A DNA stretch of 64,000 nt from Callipepla californica brunnescens (GCA_023055505.1 JALIRH010000019.1:1364001-1428000); one strand, 5' to 3'. Shown: positions 42,901 through 57,002, numbered from the stretch's first letter. Program-made: numbers and translations. Notes: generated by a model not told the origin, from the letters alone.

Positions 42901-45900
42901 CAAGTCAGCGTCTTCCCTAACAGCTTACATTCTTCTGGTTTTTGATCCTGTTAGGTGAAACAATTAGACCATTTGGGATTCCCTGGTAGATCCATGATTA
43001 GGGTTAGTCAAAATCGAGCTTTTACAGGAAAAAATAATGCAAAGAGGGACTTAAAAAGCTCAGTAGTCCACGCGTTATCTGCAGAAACTTACAAGCAAGT
43101 GCCTTCTGGTGGAACTGGCATCTAAGCACCGCTGTAACAGTAAGAACACAGAGTGTATTGATCTGTGCATAAGCCTGGCAAAGTACTATATTCTATGATT
43201 CTATTCCCTAAATGTCAACCTGGAGAACACTTCTCTGGCTCACTCACTCACCTCTCCCACTTCATTTTTAGTGATGAACTCAGTCTCTGTTTTGAGATGA
43301 GCTGTAGCTTCAATTTCCTGGTTATCAGCTTAAATATGAAAATCACAAGACATCTGGATTATTCTGCAGAATAAGGATGAAACTGGAGTTTTAAGCTGGG
43401 CTACCACACCTGCAGTGCCCAGCTGAGGGGCAAGAGGGAGAGGAAGCCCCTTTCTGGGCAATTCTGAATCACAGCAGTGTTTTGATAACAATGACTCCAT
43501 TCAAGCCTCTAGCGAAGCTCCAAAACAAGCCCCCATTTGTTACATGGGTGAGCTCAAAAAATAAAAAAAAATAAAATAAAATAAAAAATAAAAGGCCTGT
43601 ATCAGATTGCTGCTCAAGAATCTGTCAGCTCTGATCTCTTTAACAAGGCTTCACAGCCAGAGGGCATGCCAGCTGGCACTGCATGCGTTAAGCTCTTTGG
43701 GGACCACATTAGCTGGTTTAGGTTCAAAGAAAAAAAAAAAGTATAAAAAGCCTCAACAAAAATACCTAGCAAAATTTATATTAAAAGGTAAGTGAGATGT
43801 CAGAAACCACTCACAACTCAAAATACAAAGCTCTGAAAAATCTACACTGAAATAAACAAACAAACCACCACCCACCACACTGAAAATTAATCCCTCTCAA
43901 AGGAAAAGAAAATACCTGGCTTCTCTTTTGAGATCAAACTCCTTGGAATTCGTCACCACAAAAACTTCAAGTTTAGAGGTAAGTTAAGGTTTGCTCCAAA
44001 CTCTCTCACTGCAAGCTTACCAGCACTGTCTGAGTGCAAACTGCGGGAGGAGGCAGTCCAAAAAGCACAGCAATGATGAATTATTTTGCTGGTGCAAGGA
44101 CGCAGGCTCAGTGAGCTGCTGTCTTACCAGGAAAGCATCACTAGATCAGAGAGCATCAGTTCCATCATCAGCTACCTCGCAAATCACCAGCATTAAGACA
44201 ATGCTTTATAAAACTTAGAAGCTCTGTTTCCTAGTGATATGCAGTGTTAACGTGAAACATAAACCATTTTACGAATTATCAGCTGCTAAACCACTTGGCA
44301 ACTGATGTGATATAAAAGCAAGATAATAATCAGAATTGTGCGGTTTCAGTATCTGATCTACAGATATTTCCAACACTTTGAATTATTGTGGTGACTGGTA
44401 CAAAAACTCAGTACTCATCCAAAACCAGAGACAAGAATAACTATATATTTTCTGGAGGCGGCTGGTAAAGTCATGCCAAGGCACATGAAGATAGTGGATG
44501 TCCTACAACACCTTTATCGAGAACTTCTGTCATTTAAGCTCCCTCCTAGCTGAGCCACAGAATGTTTTACTATCCCAATAAACAGTATTGTGAGTACATT
44601 TCCACATCTCTTATATTATTTAGAATATAACCTAACCTTCCAGAACACACAGTGGTAGAACCTTGTCTTTATCTAAAACAGCTACATTTCAGAAGTCATT
44701 TTTCTAAGATGATGGAGGAATGTGGTTCATTTTCCAACCCATTCCATTTTAATGGTGTAATACTGACACAGAATTCCTCCCTTGCCTGCCTCCTCCTGGG
44801 ATACCGCAACCTCTCCCTTGGCTGTAGTGATTATCCATACGTCAGGCCTGCAGGTACTGATCAGCCCTTTTGTGAATGTGAAGAATCCAGTAACATCAGC
44901 AGAGCATGGTGAGCCTTCAGAAAAAAGAGGGGTGGCTGTATTCCACATACTGGATTAAAAAAATACTGTGGAAGTTACAGCCACGATGTAATGTAATTGG
45001 CAGTCAAGCTCACGTCAGGACTCTGGACGTGTGTTTCAGCTAGTGCTCACTGCCAGTCAAATCCTACGGTGAGACACTGCCCAAGAATTCCAAACTCAGA
45101 TCAAAGAAGCAAGAAACACCAATGGTACCTATTCTGCTCCTACAGACACACTCAGAGCCTCCAGGCAACACTGTGCTCTGCTTAGATGAGTCCCCATGCA
45201 GGGACAGGCCTCTTCTGGTACAGACCTGTGGTAAGGAGGAAAGCTGCCAGCTGGCCAGCTGTCAGCCTGATAGGAGAGAAGACCTGTGCGATGAAGTAGT
45301 AATTACTTTTTTTCTTTTAATTATCCCCAGACAGGTGTGAACTTCACACCTTCTGCAAGAGCGACAAAAAACAGATCTGAATAAATTAAAAAAATAAACA
45401 AACCAAAAAAACCCCAAACCTACAAAAAACTTCAGCCTTCAACAGTTGTTACCTACTTAACACAAACACTATGCAGCTTGCCAGCTGCTCACATTTGCTG
45501 GAACTGAAAGATTGGAAGAGCTCACAGAAGTCTGTGCACATTCCAGCAGCTGAGGGGATGTAACTGCTCTGCTCCTGCAATGCACCTGCTCACAGGAGAG
45601 AAAGGAGGCACTTTCCTCAGAGATAATCAAAGGGGCATCCCTAATTCTTACTTTCATATGCCACTGAAGCTCTAAGACCCAGCTATCAGCCTACTGCAAA
45701 AATGCCACCATTTTTACAGGGACTTAGCTTTCTGTCTGTTCTGTGCCTCTTCTGACATCTGCATCTATACACTCTGCCCTTAACCTTTTTCCCAAAACAG
45801 GCAGTGATACGAGATGCCAGACACTTGGCAGCTGGGAGATGGAGAGCTAGACTTAGTGCAGGATCAGAGCCTGCCATACAAGGAGCGCTCCGATCCCACT

Positions 45901-46590
45901 TAGGGGAGAAATGAATATCTCAGTCACTCCAAATGGTGGGAATACACCATCTTCAGCCTTTCCTCACCTCAGTGATCAACGAGTTTGCTCTATCACGGCA
46001 GAACATTTTTAACATAACTGTGAGAACAGGAAATAAATGCAGTTCCTTCCACATTAGATATGGATATAGATCTAATTTTCATTCCCTCATGTGCCCCGCT
46101 TATCACAATTCAGATAAATGACCCTGCTACTGAAAGCAAAATGTCTTCCCTGCTGTCTTCTCAGTAACTTAATCCACTGAGGAAATACAGTCAAAGTGCA
46201 GCTAAAAAAATGAAAATGCAGACTTGAAGTGTCTTAATATAGAAATGTATATTATGAAACTTCATTTGCAATATGAATGTAGCCTAGCTATTCTTCCTTT
46301 CAACTTCCTAATACTTGAAAAAATTCACCTCAATTAACAAGAGGCTGATCTACATTCAATTGCTTCCTCCTGTCAGTTAACACATAGGAGTTAATCCTTT
46401 CCAGCCTATTTTATCTAGTAACATATGACAGCAGGGAACAACTACAACCAGTTTAATACCTTAATGCTGAAAGCTCACCCAAATTAATTCCAGAACGCTG
46501 TAAGTAAGCTCTACAAAAGCATAAAGCATTAGGAAAGGCTCTTGTAACTTACCTGTTCTTGTGTATTTGCACCAGGATTCATGTGGGCAG
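39922..46590. other. Non-coding tract upstream of NDST2, probably 5' intron
   Basis: AT-rich, with no coding exon that I can recognise on either strand. It includes an A-rich (TAAAA)n at 43556-43594, an A-run at 43730, and a short CR1-tail-like ATTCTATGATTCTAT at about 43189-43203 without CR1 body. If the NDST2 promoter is farther right, this is a 5' UTR intron; that is inference from the acceptor at 39921. Confidence 0.5.
43556..43594 (+). repeat. A-rich (TAAAA)n simple repeat
   Basis: About 39 bases of A interrupted by single T at four- to nine-base spacing. Confidence 0.9.
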
Positions 46591-48065
46591 AATGTGTTGG
46601 GTTTCTAAGGAGGACATGTTCCCTGACTTTGTACAGCAGCTCCCTCCCTCCCTGCCTGCCTCAGCTCAGGTCTTCTATTCAAGACACCTCTATTCACTGT
46701 AAAGCTAAAGGCCCATCTCCTGGTCTTTTCAGGGTGTTCTGAAGGCCTGGTCTTCAGACAGGAATAGATGCCAAATGTTCTACTGCCCTCACTAAGCCTT
46801 CACAAATGGCTTTTGCAATGAAAATCGTCACCTGTTTTTCACAGGTCACCCACACACTCTGAATGCCCTGACCAGCCTCCATACACTGACCTGTGAGCTG
46901 TACACAAGTTCAGATCCTGACGTGGAGTGCATTACATGCATGCTCTGCCTTGGGTTTGGGTGTACCTAGTGCCTTATGTACTCACCTAGTGATCACTGGA
47001 CTCTAGGTTGAACCTGGCATCACCAACCACCTCTAGCTGTCTTGTATGCTCCAGGACACACCTTCATTGCTGAAGATGCTGCCCATATCAGCTTCTTATC
47101 CTACTCAGCTCTCATCACCTCTTCCCTGGTGGAGCAGCCAGCACTTCCTGTTCCCCAGCAGTCAGCTCAGGCCATTTCCAGCCTTGCACCAGCCTCACGT
47201 GACATGGCCATTTGGCTGTGCACAAGCTTTCTCTCCATCACCCATGGCCTCAGGTCAATCCACAAATTCTGTAGAAGAATGTAGCCAGCCTGCAAGTCAG
47301 GTCACAGCTCTGATTCCCAAACCTTTCAATGGAGATTTGTGACTGTACAGGGTGTAAATACCCTGTTAGTGCAGCTAAGTTTTGCTGCCTGCCTGTGGGA
47401 CTATTTGACACACATTAGTTGCTCAGCAATACCAGTCTCCCAGCTCTCAGAGATTGCGTCAGGTAACTCCTACACAGAGCACCGCAGTACCATGCTTAAG
47501 AGTGCCAGTATCTATGTTACTGCTCTGAAGCAACTCTTTGGGGGCTGGCAAGAGTGTTTCTGAGACAGCATTGATGGAGCTTTAGTTGAGGTCAGGCAGT
47601 CATTAGATACATTTTCTAACTCATAAATCCAGTCACAGAGCTTGAGGAGGAAGGAGAAGGAGATACGTGACCCATTATCAGTCATGGCTAACGGATGCCC
47701 ACAAAGATGAGCTGACCCATCCTAGGCCCTGAGGCAGATCCCACCCTGGAGAACAGCCTGATGACAAGTTGGGAGTGGGCCCCGAACCTCTGAGGAGGTC
47801 CTCCACGTTCTGCATCTCCCCACAGCCATCCATCCCATGGCATGGGCTGAGGTGTCAGGATCTACCTGCCCTCACCCAAAAGCAGGAAAGCAGGAGGAGG
47901 ATAGATGGAGACCACAGATAAGGTGGGTCAGTGCAGCTATGGCCAACTGGAGTCCCTATGACCTTACGACTCCACAGGAGCTTCATACATTTAGTTTGCA
48001 AGTGACAGCAGGAGAGAGTTTTGCCAGGGAAACAGGGTGATAAGGAGTTGTGGCTATTGTTAGAC
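46591..48065. other. GC-richer, C/T-rich segment, possibly an old unclassified repeat
   Basis: A block clearly richer in CT, CCTG and CTCC words than its AT-rich surroundings. Start near TGTGTTGGGTTTCTAAGG and end near GACTTCCCTGTTTTAATG are where composition changes; these resemble neither CR1 nor Galluhop. No domain, terminal repeats or primer-binding site were found, so the nature is open. Confidence 0.3.
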
Positions 48066-51000
48066 TTCCCTGTTTTAATGTGGGTGGAATTATTTAAATT
48101 TCCCTCAAACCATCTGTGTTTGTAATTATTACACAATCAAATAAACACAGGCAATGCACACTTCCACGCCACAGTTTGCACTATACCACATTCACTATCA
48201 CTTTTAAACAAGAACTTAAATACCTCACTTTCAGTTCCCCCTTGTAGAAACATTACCTCTTAGACAATCAATATGGACAAATACAACAAATGATATCAAA
48301 ATATATATGCCTCAAATGTATTAACGAATTTTGAACCGTTAATGTAATCACACATCACTAGTTCTTCACCTTCCTCTCATTTTATAGACATAATTGCTAA
48401 AGAGAGTGCTGCATTCTTACATTTTTAGTTAGTCACCTGATTACGAGCAGAATTTCTTTCCGCTTTGAAACTGCATCTTTAGAATACTCCTTCATGCAGA
48501 ATAAGCCCAGGGCCTCATTAACATCCTAATTAACCATACTGACAAATAGAGAAACAAAAGCTGCCGTATTTGCAATCAAATGAACCCCCTGATAAAGCTT
48601 AAGTTTTGTCAGGAAAGCTCAAGAATTTTGAACAAGATGTATATCTCAGTTAGAAACAAAATGATCTGGGTACAGAAAACTATTAGATGCCTAAATATAG
48701 GTTTCAGAGACTAAATCAGCTAAGTTGGAGCCTTTTCCACAAAATGCAGTAAAAATGTAGGAAGTAAAATTTCCAATAAAATTCACTAAGATACTGAAAA
48801 TCAGATTGATTTTTCATTGTTAAAAAGGAGACTATTTTTGTTTTGAATAAATTATTTTTTTCATTGAGGAATTTAGATTCCAAGTCCATTTTTTTATTTG
48901 AATTATATAAAAACTTATGCTTAACCTTTTAGGTCATCTTAACTAACCTAACTGAGTCAGTCTTGTACGTCACTTTGGAAACCTGTGTAAGTGCCTATAG
49001 GATAAACTTAAATATGGAAATATTAACATTTCATGCATAACAGTAAGTGACGAGGTCATATATTAACAAAAATGGGACTTAAGAAAATAAAAGCATTCAG
49101 AACACTGTTTGTTATTAAATTTAGTTTAAAGCAACAGTAATATTTTCAGATGTTGTGCTTTTTTTATTTTTCCCTTAATAAATCTTGGTTTGAAAAAGTA
49201 AATTGAAAACATGAAATTCTGAGTACTATTTTTTTTTTTTAAATTGATCAGATTGCCTTGCACTCAGTTGGACTGGAAAGAACAGAATCACCAGAAATAT
49301 GAAATTACCTGCAGTAGAAATATGAGAATTCTCTGCAACCTGTATGGTGAGGTGCTCAGTGGAAAAGAGAACCCAAGAACTCTCATCTAGCCTGATAGAA
49401 GGCATCCAGTCCAGAAAACGCACTTCAAAAAATCCAATGACCTATTGCCATTGCATACAACAACATAACTTACCAATATACAGTTATATTAATACGGTGG
49501 CTCCATTTCTGCAAAAGTTTTTGTGGTAAGATTTGTTACATACAAACAATAACTTGAAAGTGCTTTATAAACAGTAAGAAGATGCATCTCCTTGCAAGCC
49601 TACATGAGCTTGTCCCTGCCAGAAGAGAAACAGTCATCGCTCCAAAACAAGCACCAGCAGTGAAGCCATGTTATGACTATCCTATCACCGAACACCAGAT
49701 TTGCACATAGCCCTGTATTTTCTACCACCATTTCACGCAAGTTGGCAAACACAGCTAAATTCTGCCTATACAAAGAGGCTAGCTGATGCCACATGCTGTA
49801 ATACAGACACTAATTTTCACAGTCTAGCAATTACCTTAAGATAAAGCACGGCTGCTCTTTAATAGCATATGGAAAGCTGAACTATAAATTAGTGAAAAAT
49901 TCTGCACTCAAACGGTAAGGAGAATTTATTAGTAATTATTCTATAACGACCTAATGTAAACAACATACCAAAAAATAACAGCAAATATACTCCTTATCCT
50001 GCAGTATGTCTTATCTCACAATAAGAAACATGATCCAGAACAACAAATATAGGAAAGAAAGCACAGAGAGACAATTAGTCAGGTAAACAGCTTAGAAATT
50101 ATTGCTGGAAGAAACAGGTTTGCAAGAGCAGAGAGAGAGAGGGAGGATTTGGCAGCAAAGCTGGGAGACTGTTCCAGGAATAGGAGGCAGCACACAACAA
50201 AATGCAAAGCTGAGAGTAGGAGGAAGAGATAAAGGGAGGAGTGTACAGAGAGTCAGAGGGGAATAGGAGAAAATGACAGCTCACATTGCTTAAGGGGGCA
50301 GAAACATAGCAGCTAAAGACAAATTTTGCTTCAAACATTAGGTCTAGTTTGCCTACTTTAAAAAAACATAAGATTCTTTAATAATCAAAAGAAGCAGGGA
50401 CTGAAAGACTGAACATTCACAAAGATGAGTTTCCAGCAGGAATACACTAGTATGGTAACGGTTTATGTATTTAATACTCATGGAAGAGGGCTTATAAAGT
50501 CTTTAAGTGTGAAGTTCACCATGTCCTGCAATATTCAGGCACACCAGAGCATTTCATCCACATCCTGACTAAAGCCACTGCTGGTTTGGTTGTGAAAATG
50601 TACTATGCTGGCAGTACTAACTGCATTCATCTGTTTCTTATGTCCAGAGAGAAGCACTGGGGAAGAAAAGAAGTCAGAGAAGGAAAGCTGTACCCACTGT
50701 TCTTACACTGCTTTCTACCCTGTCAGCTGAGATCATTTTCCCATACTGAGACAAATACACTATTATCAAGGTGCACTACCTGGCACCTAAATTAAAGAAC
50801 ACTCGCAATAAAACATGATAAATGCTGAAATTCCTCATTTATATTGAAATCTAAAGTAGAGATGTGCTAGCTAAGCTCAGCAAGGTAACAGACACTTTAT
50901 AGCTTTCAGATCACTTAACACTAAAATTTTATGCACAGTTGTGACGGGAAAGAAACAATCAAATTTAGAGCATTCAAGTAATTCAAACTTGACTTTGCAG

Positions 51001-52080
51001 CAATACTACAGCTAAATAATTCATGCTTTTTAGGAGCCCTGAATTATATTAACATTGTACTTACATAAAAGATTGTTTCTTCTTTTTCTATTATGTCGTG
51101 AAAAGGGAGAATAAAAGCAGCCTGGGATATCCAAACTGCATTTTCTTATCTCCTCTACTGTAGCCAAAACACAAGTATTAAATAATTTTTAGCTACAGCA
51201 ACTTTGAAGAGCTGTAATTGTCCTACTAAAAAATAAACCATGATAAGCATCTTTTGAAATTTTTAGACATTAGTTTTAAAGTTAAACATGCAGATTAATT
51301 TTAGTTCTAATTATTTGGTCTACTTAAATCTGAGAATTAATTTGGTAACTGGAATGCAAAAATTACAGCTTTTTGGAAGACATACTGTTTTGGTACACAA
51401 CAAAGAAATGAAGCCTCTAACCGAATTGCAAAATTGAGTCTGCATTATGGATCTGGGTTAGTGTTTCTGCAATATGGAAAGCTTTGACTTTGTCCTCAGT
51501 CTCCCACAAAGCACTACACGGCTTGCAGAACATCTGTGTCTGGCAGCCTAATGGAAAGCTCCTTCAAAGGACCTGCTGACACATTGATACTTGTACCAAG
51601 AATCTTGCCCTGGTGCTTTTATGCCAATTTCTGCACACAGACCTCTTTGCCTGTCTGCACTGTTCCAGCCTAATTACCTGACACAACCAAGCAGCAGCAC
51701 GAGGCAGCAGCTCACTGCTGGAGGCAACCCAGCCTCACTGTGCTCCTGATGGCCTGCCAGCTTAGCTCTGGAATCACTGTACAGGCAAATATGCAAACTC
51801 AACTGTAGCCATTCTGGTCAAGAGAGCATATGCACGTGTCCCCCACCTCTTTGGCCACACCGGGCTGCCAGATTGACAAACGCATTGGCCATTCCAGCTC
51901 CCAGAAACCCAGAGCCTCTTTTCAGCCTCTTGTTTCCCCCAGCTCAGTGGACCAGCTCTTTGGCAGCAGCAGTGAACTCCATCCAAGCAGAACCCAGGTG
52001 TATGTACGAGTACTGTAGGTTACTATCATTCAACTCCTTTCAGAGTTAAGAAAGAACAACTGTTTTCTAACTCGTTCCTG
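48066..52080. other. AT-rich non-coding tract
   Basis: Very AT-rich, including a purine-rich GA tract at 50120-50270 and a TAATT-dense block at 50985-51400. No coding frame with family resemblance. Confidence 0.5.
50120..50270 (+). repeat. Purine-rich (GA) low-complexity tract
   Basis: About 150 bases dominated by A and G, with GAGAGAGAGAGGGAGG near 50130 and AGGAGGAAGAGATAAAGG near 50217. Low complexity; on the opposite strand it is polypyrimidine. Confidence 0.6.
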
Positions 52081-52095
52081 CACACACACACACAC
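52081..52095 (+). repeat. Short (CA)n microsatellite
   Basis: Seven and a half CA units. Confidence 0.85.
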
Positions 52096-55000
52096 TGAGG
52101 ACATAATAGTGTCCTTTCACCCAGACACAGACTCTCCAGTGCACCTAGCGAGGAAGACTCCACCGCTGAGCCAAGACTCCATGTTCAGGAGACCAATACC
52201 AAGAACTGCCTGCCAGGGAAATGTCAGCACGATTTTTGGCTTCTTTCTCTCCTAAGAACAGCTACAGAAGGGACAGAATGAAGAGGAGCATTATCACATG
52301 AGACAGAACACGGTGGGATATTGAAATCTTCAACTTCCTCTTTACACAATGGTCCATAAGCATTAGAAATGTTTTCTGAGATCATTTGTAGAAACAGTGA
52401 GAACTCTTCATGTACCTTCTGGGAAATGGGTAAATATAATTTTTAAGGCAAGGAAATTCGAGAGTAGAACTGAGTTCAGTTCACTATTCCACTTTTAACT
52501 TGTGGTTACGCATTGCCCAAACCCCATCTGTAAAATGAGAACCCATTTTAAACAAAGACTGTGAGCAGTGGCACCTCAACAGCACTTGGTGAGCATATCA
52601 GAATGAATTCTTACCCTGATGTTCCCTGTAAAACAAACTTCAAGAAAGTGATAAAGGTGGGATTGCCACCTGCTCTACTGTAAACATACCAGATAATGAG
52701 ATTTGAGACAGGCAGAAGGTGAAAAATCCTTCTGCAGTTCTCAATTAGAAAAATGACTTCAACTTGGCTTTGCTTGCTTACAGCACAGAAGTCAGTCTGT
52801 GAAAGGGGTGAAAATTATTTTCTCCTTCACTGTATTTGCCAAACTCATATGTTTCTTTTTTTTATTGCTGCTGTTTGCGTCAAACAGGGGAACTGTGCTC
52901 ATTCAACAAGGGCCACCTCAGAGGTTAAACTACTGGCAGTGGCATTTAATTTATTGGAAAGGAGGATGACAGTGAATTTACTTTTGGTCAAATTGCTTTT
53001 ATGAAGAATCACCTTGGACTTTGCAAGTGCAAGGAATACAAACAAGAGGAGATATCTGAGCCCTCTGTTTTTAGAGAGAGTTTCGCTTTCCTTCGTGATC
53101 CTAAACAGATCGATGCCAATGAACCGACTTCATGTACACAGGCTAAACCAACGCCATGAACACCACCCCCAAGTACCCGACCACTTAAGAGGAGACTCCT
53201 CAAATTGTCTCCCCCACTCCTTACATAAATCCAAAACAGTAGTTTTATATGTATCAGTGGGAAACACCAGTGGTGTTATGTACTCTCCCACACCCAACAC
53301 ACACCCTCTTCCTAGGAAACATGTGCCCATCACATAAATATATTCCACACTTGAATTTTTAGCATAAAAGTGCTTACTTTGAAACGAAGCACGCGATATG
53401 GAGCGGTCACTCCATTCTGTCTTTTTTGCTTCTTAAAAGAAGGGTGTCTGTACAACCTCAGCTCATACATGAAGCTATGAAAAAGCAACATTATGCATCC
53501 TTTCTGTACAATACCTAACTTTACAACCTTTTGTTTGGAAGAACGCATCACACTGGATTAAAAGAAGCTTTTGAAATGGTAAGCAACAAAAATCCCTTCA
53601 AGGAATATTTTGCATTAAAGATGGCTTCAAATTCATAGTGAAAGACTTCAGTACCAGCCATATTCTGAGAACAATGTGTGCTTGCTCTCTGCCAGTCCTT
53701 GTGCTGGGTTTGCTGGCTCTGCAGGGAGTTGCTTTTTGCCCTAAGGGAGTATTAGATAATAAAGAGCTCAGAGCTTGTCTTTCACTTCATGCCCAGGCTC
53801 ATCCTAATGTATATAAGTAAGCTTAGTTTGCAGACTGTCTTTCTCAACCTCTTTCCCCTCTCGTATTCCAGCAACCCAACAACATTTTTTATAAATGAGC
53901 CTCTCTTGAAACATACTTATTGAATCCATCACCTTATTTAGAGTGCTCCAGAGGACAAAAATGAGGTTCCTAGCTCTCAAACACACCAAAGTGCTTTCAC
54001 TGCACTGAATGACTCCATCATGAAGCATCTCAAAACTGGCATCCTACAGAGAGGTTATTGCTCAAGTACCTGCTCCAGTCCACCAGCACTGCACTACAAG
54101 GCAGCACATCATCCTGCTGGACGGAAACTCTGGGACTGGTGTGTGGAATTGTATGTGTCAAGAGAGACACAGCTACACACTGAAGTGGTAATAGTAGGCA
54201 GAATGGGAGTTTGTGCAAGAAGACCTTAATTGTGGTTTCAGGCAAATGGCTGCATCCACTCATGAAACGCTGATACACTTTACTAAGCATATAATATGGT
54301 TGTTTTAGGATGGAGGACAGCAGTGGGCTTAATAGCTTTTCATTATACGTCGTCTAAGATGAACAGGCTCAATACATAACTTCTGGATGGTTTAGAACAA
54401 TGGAGAACATTTTTATGAAAAAGATCATTTATATTTTTATATTTTTACAGCCATTTCATTCTAATCATCAAAGCCGAAAAGCCATATAGGAGGTTGCCTG
54501 TCAATTCCAGCAGTGAACTAAGACCTAAGTTTCCTGGAGTTATCAGCATGTGACCTGTGACAGGTTACTTTATTACTCAAACACATCTGTCAACTTACAC
54601 CACTGAATTATCTTTTTGAGATTCTTGAATTTAATAGCATATGAAAAGGCCAAAGTCTTAAAATAAATATGGTAACAGGGAAAAAATTCCACTGCAAACC
54701 CAAAGCACATCACATCACTTAAGCAGAGAATGCCAACCTTTATTGTCTTTTACAAGCTGAAGCTGGGAAGTGAAGATGGAGGGCTGAGAAGGGAACTGGA
54801 AATAATGTCTCCTCTTCACATAGTTGCATCATAAAGAAAAGGTTGTAGACTGCAGGAGCTGCAGTTAGATAATCACTTATAAAGCTGCCTAATCACCTCC
54901 CTACTTTCAGTACAGTTAGAGGGAAAAAAAAATAACCTAAGACTCTTAACAGAACTTCTGTGAAAAGTTTCTGGCCTGTCTCCAGGCCATGCTCCCACAC

Positions 55001-56640
55001 TCTACGTCTGCAGCCTTTGTCCACACTGCAGGAGCACCAATATCATCAGAGTGAGCTTGACTGGTTAACTAAAGAACATTATTTAAAGGCTCAAATTCTG
55101 TTTAGAGTGCCCTGACCATGAGAAGGTTAGGAGGTCTTCAATCCTTAAGCTTGAAGATAAAGACATTTCTTAAAGACCAGAACATCTTTGGCGTTCCAAG
55201 TGAATCATTTCCCAGCGAATTCAAAAATGAAAATCAGACATGCTGTAACAAAATTGTTTTCTTTTACTAGTACTTGGTGAAAAAAAAAAAATACCAAATT
55301 TTCTACTTCTTATCTTCCAAGTTGCTAAATATTAGCTTAGCAAAACCAGCTTTGCTCTTGATATGCAAATGAGAATCTAGATTGCTGTATGACAAGCCAC
55401 TACGAAATATGGCTGCATGAGTCCCCAGGGAACATATAAAACATAATCTGACTTTTAAAATGTTCTGTCTGTAATGACTCCAATCTTAACACAGATTTCA
55501 TCAGCTACCAGTATTGCTGATACCTGCTCACCTTCTAGTCAGGTATCCAAGACTGACTCTTAATGGAAAGTAAGCAGTTATATGCAGACTTCTTACAATA
55601 TTCCTGTGCATTTGAGCCACCAGCTTCTTATAGGCCACATCTAAATTTAACCCATTAGGAAGGGTTAAACACCCTATCAGGGGAGGGAAAGAGAGAGCAG
55701 AGAGAGGAGGGGAAGAACAAGGAACTAACATGGAGCTTAATGACCAAGGAATGTAGTAGGTATAGCAGCGCGAGTACAAGCCCGGCCAACCCCACTTAGT
55801 GTTCTACCTAACACAATCACTGAAGAACAAAACAGCTTATCCATCCTCCTCTCAAAGCATGTTTCTTGCAGATTATGTCTGGTTAAATACACAGTCAAAT
55901 ACCAAAGCATGAATGCAAACAGTGTTTTCTTGCAAACAGCGTTTACAGTCTATGTAACAATTAAATAAGGAATAACACAGATTAAAACAAATATTCAAAT
56001 TCCTACCTTTAAAAGCGATGCCCACAAGTGAAGTTCTCACTCGAAAGGGGTCTGGCAGTCAGCAAGAAAAGACATGAAGTCAAAGAGAAAGCAAGGAGTG
56101 TTGAAAGCCTGAGAGCTGCTCTCCACAGAAATTATAAATGAGTTAGCCGGCCTTTCCTGAGAAGGTAGCTGGGCTGCACAGTTGGTGGATGCCTGAACCA
56201 GTATCACTAGCAGTGTCTGCATTCCCTTCGTTCAATGTTGCCAAATCACTTTGTGAACCTAAGGATGCTGGATTTTTAGTATACACATATGGAAAAGCAC
56301 AAATACATTCACATTTAAAAAGAGCAGATCCATGCTGAGCTGTACACACAACATTAAGCCTAGCTAGTATTTCATACTGCAGCTACAGGTGGGTAGCGGG
56401 CAAAGCACAGTCTCACATAAACAGCTCAAATGCACAGCTGCTTTCCCCCCATAAACTATCTTGCCTTGCAGCTCTCCTCTGGAAAGCTTCCACATCACTC
56501 TCTGAAATCCCAGGAACAATGAAGGGAAAGTAAGAGAAGCATGGTCCTGGATTCAGATTATCATGGCACACGGCAGATTCAAGATGCTCCTTCTGGGTGG
56601 GGATACAGCTCTGTTTCTTCCTCTTAACATGCTATGCATC
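52096..56640. other. AT-rich non-coding tract
   Basis: Nothing recognised. A 60-codon frame at 53638 begins with a signal-peptide-like hydrophobic run but has no recognisable homology. A-run at about 55280. Confidence 0.5.
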
Positions 56641-56913
56641 TCATTGCAGTGGGGCGTTGAACTCCATTTGCACAGCAGACAATGGGATCTGGCAGCAGTT
56701 CAAAGGCATCTCAAGCAAAGTGACTGAACATGCTCATTGCCGCTGGGGCAGAGACGGATGCAGGGAGCCCACCTTCCTCCCCTGCATCAGACTGCACAGG
56801 CAGGTGCTGTACCACTGGCAGCCAGCTCTCCTTTTGTTCCAGCAAGCAACAAGAGGATCTAGGGGGAAAGCAAGAAGGTACTGCTACAGAGCATGGCAGC
56901 ACCGAGACCCACA

Positions 56914-57002
56914 CCAATAAGGTAGAAGGATGCAGGGCGGGGGAAAGAGGAGGGGGAGAAGTGGGTGGGAGAGGGAGGGTGAGCAAGGGAGAGGGGAGGA
57001 AG
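56914..57002. promoter_or_regulatory. Candidate promoter cluster: CCAAT box, GC box, G-quadruplex in a polypurine tract
   Basis: CCAAT at 56914-56918, GGGCGGGGG (Sp1-type GC box) at 56935-56943, and a perfect G3-T-G3-AGA-G3-A-G3 motif at 56963-56979, inside a nearly pure purine run to 57002. This is the most GC-rich patch of the 24-kb tract upstream of NDST2. A 5' exon on the - strand could end at a GAAG/GTGGG donor near 56769. Function is inference only. Confidence 0.3.

Noticed and set aside
43189..43203. ATTCTATGATTCTAT resembling a CR1 tail
   Set aside because: No CR1 body precedes it on either strand, so it is too short to call an element.
53638..53820. 60-codon frame with a signal-peptide-like start (hydrophobic VLVLGLLALQG run)
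   Set aside because: A hydrophobic run alone is common by chance; no cysteine pattern, homology, promoter or splice logic supports a secreted peptide.
56641..56660. A - strand frame ending NAPLQ-stop, similar to the CAMK2G C-terminus
   Set aside because: I checked because CAMK2G follows NDST2 in human. The residues before it do not resemble the CaMKII association domain, so this is coincidence.
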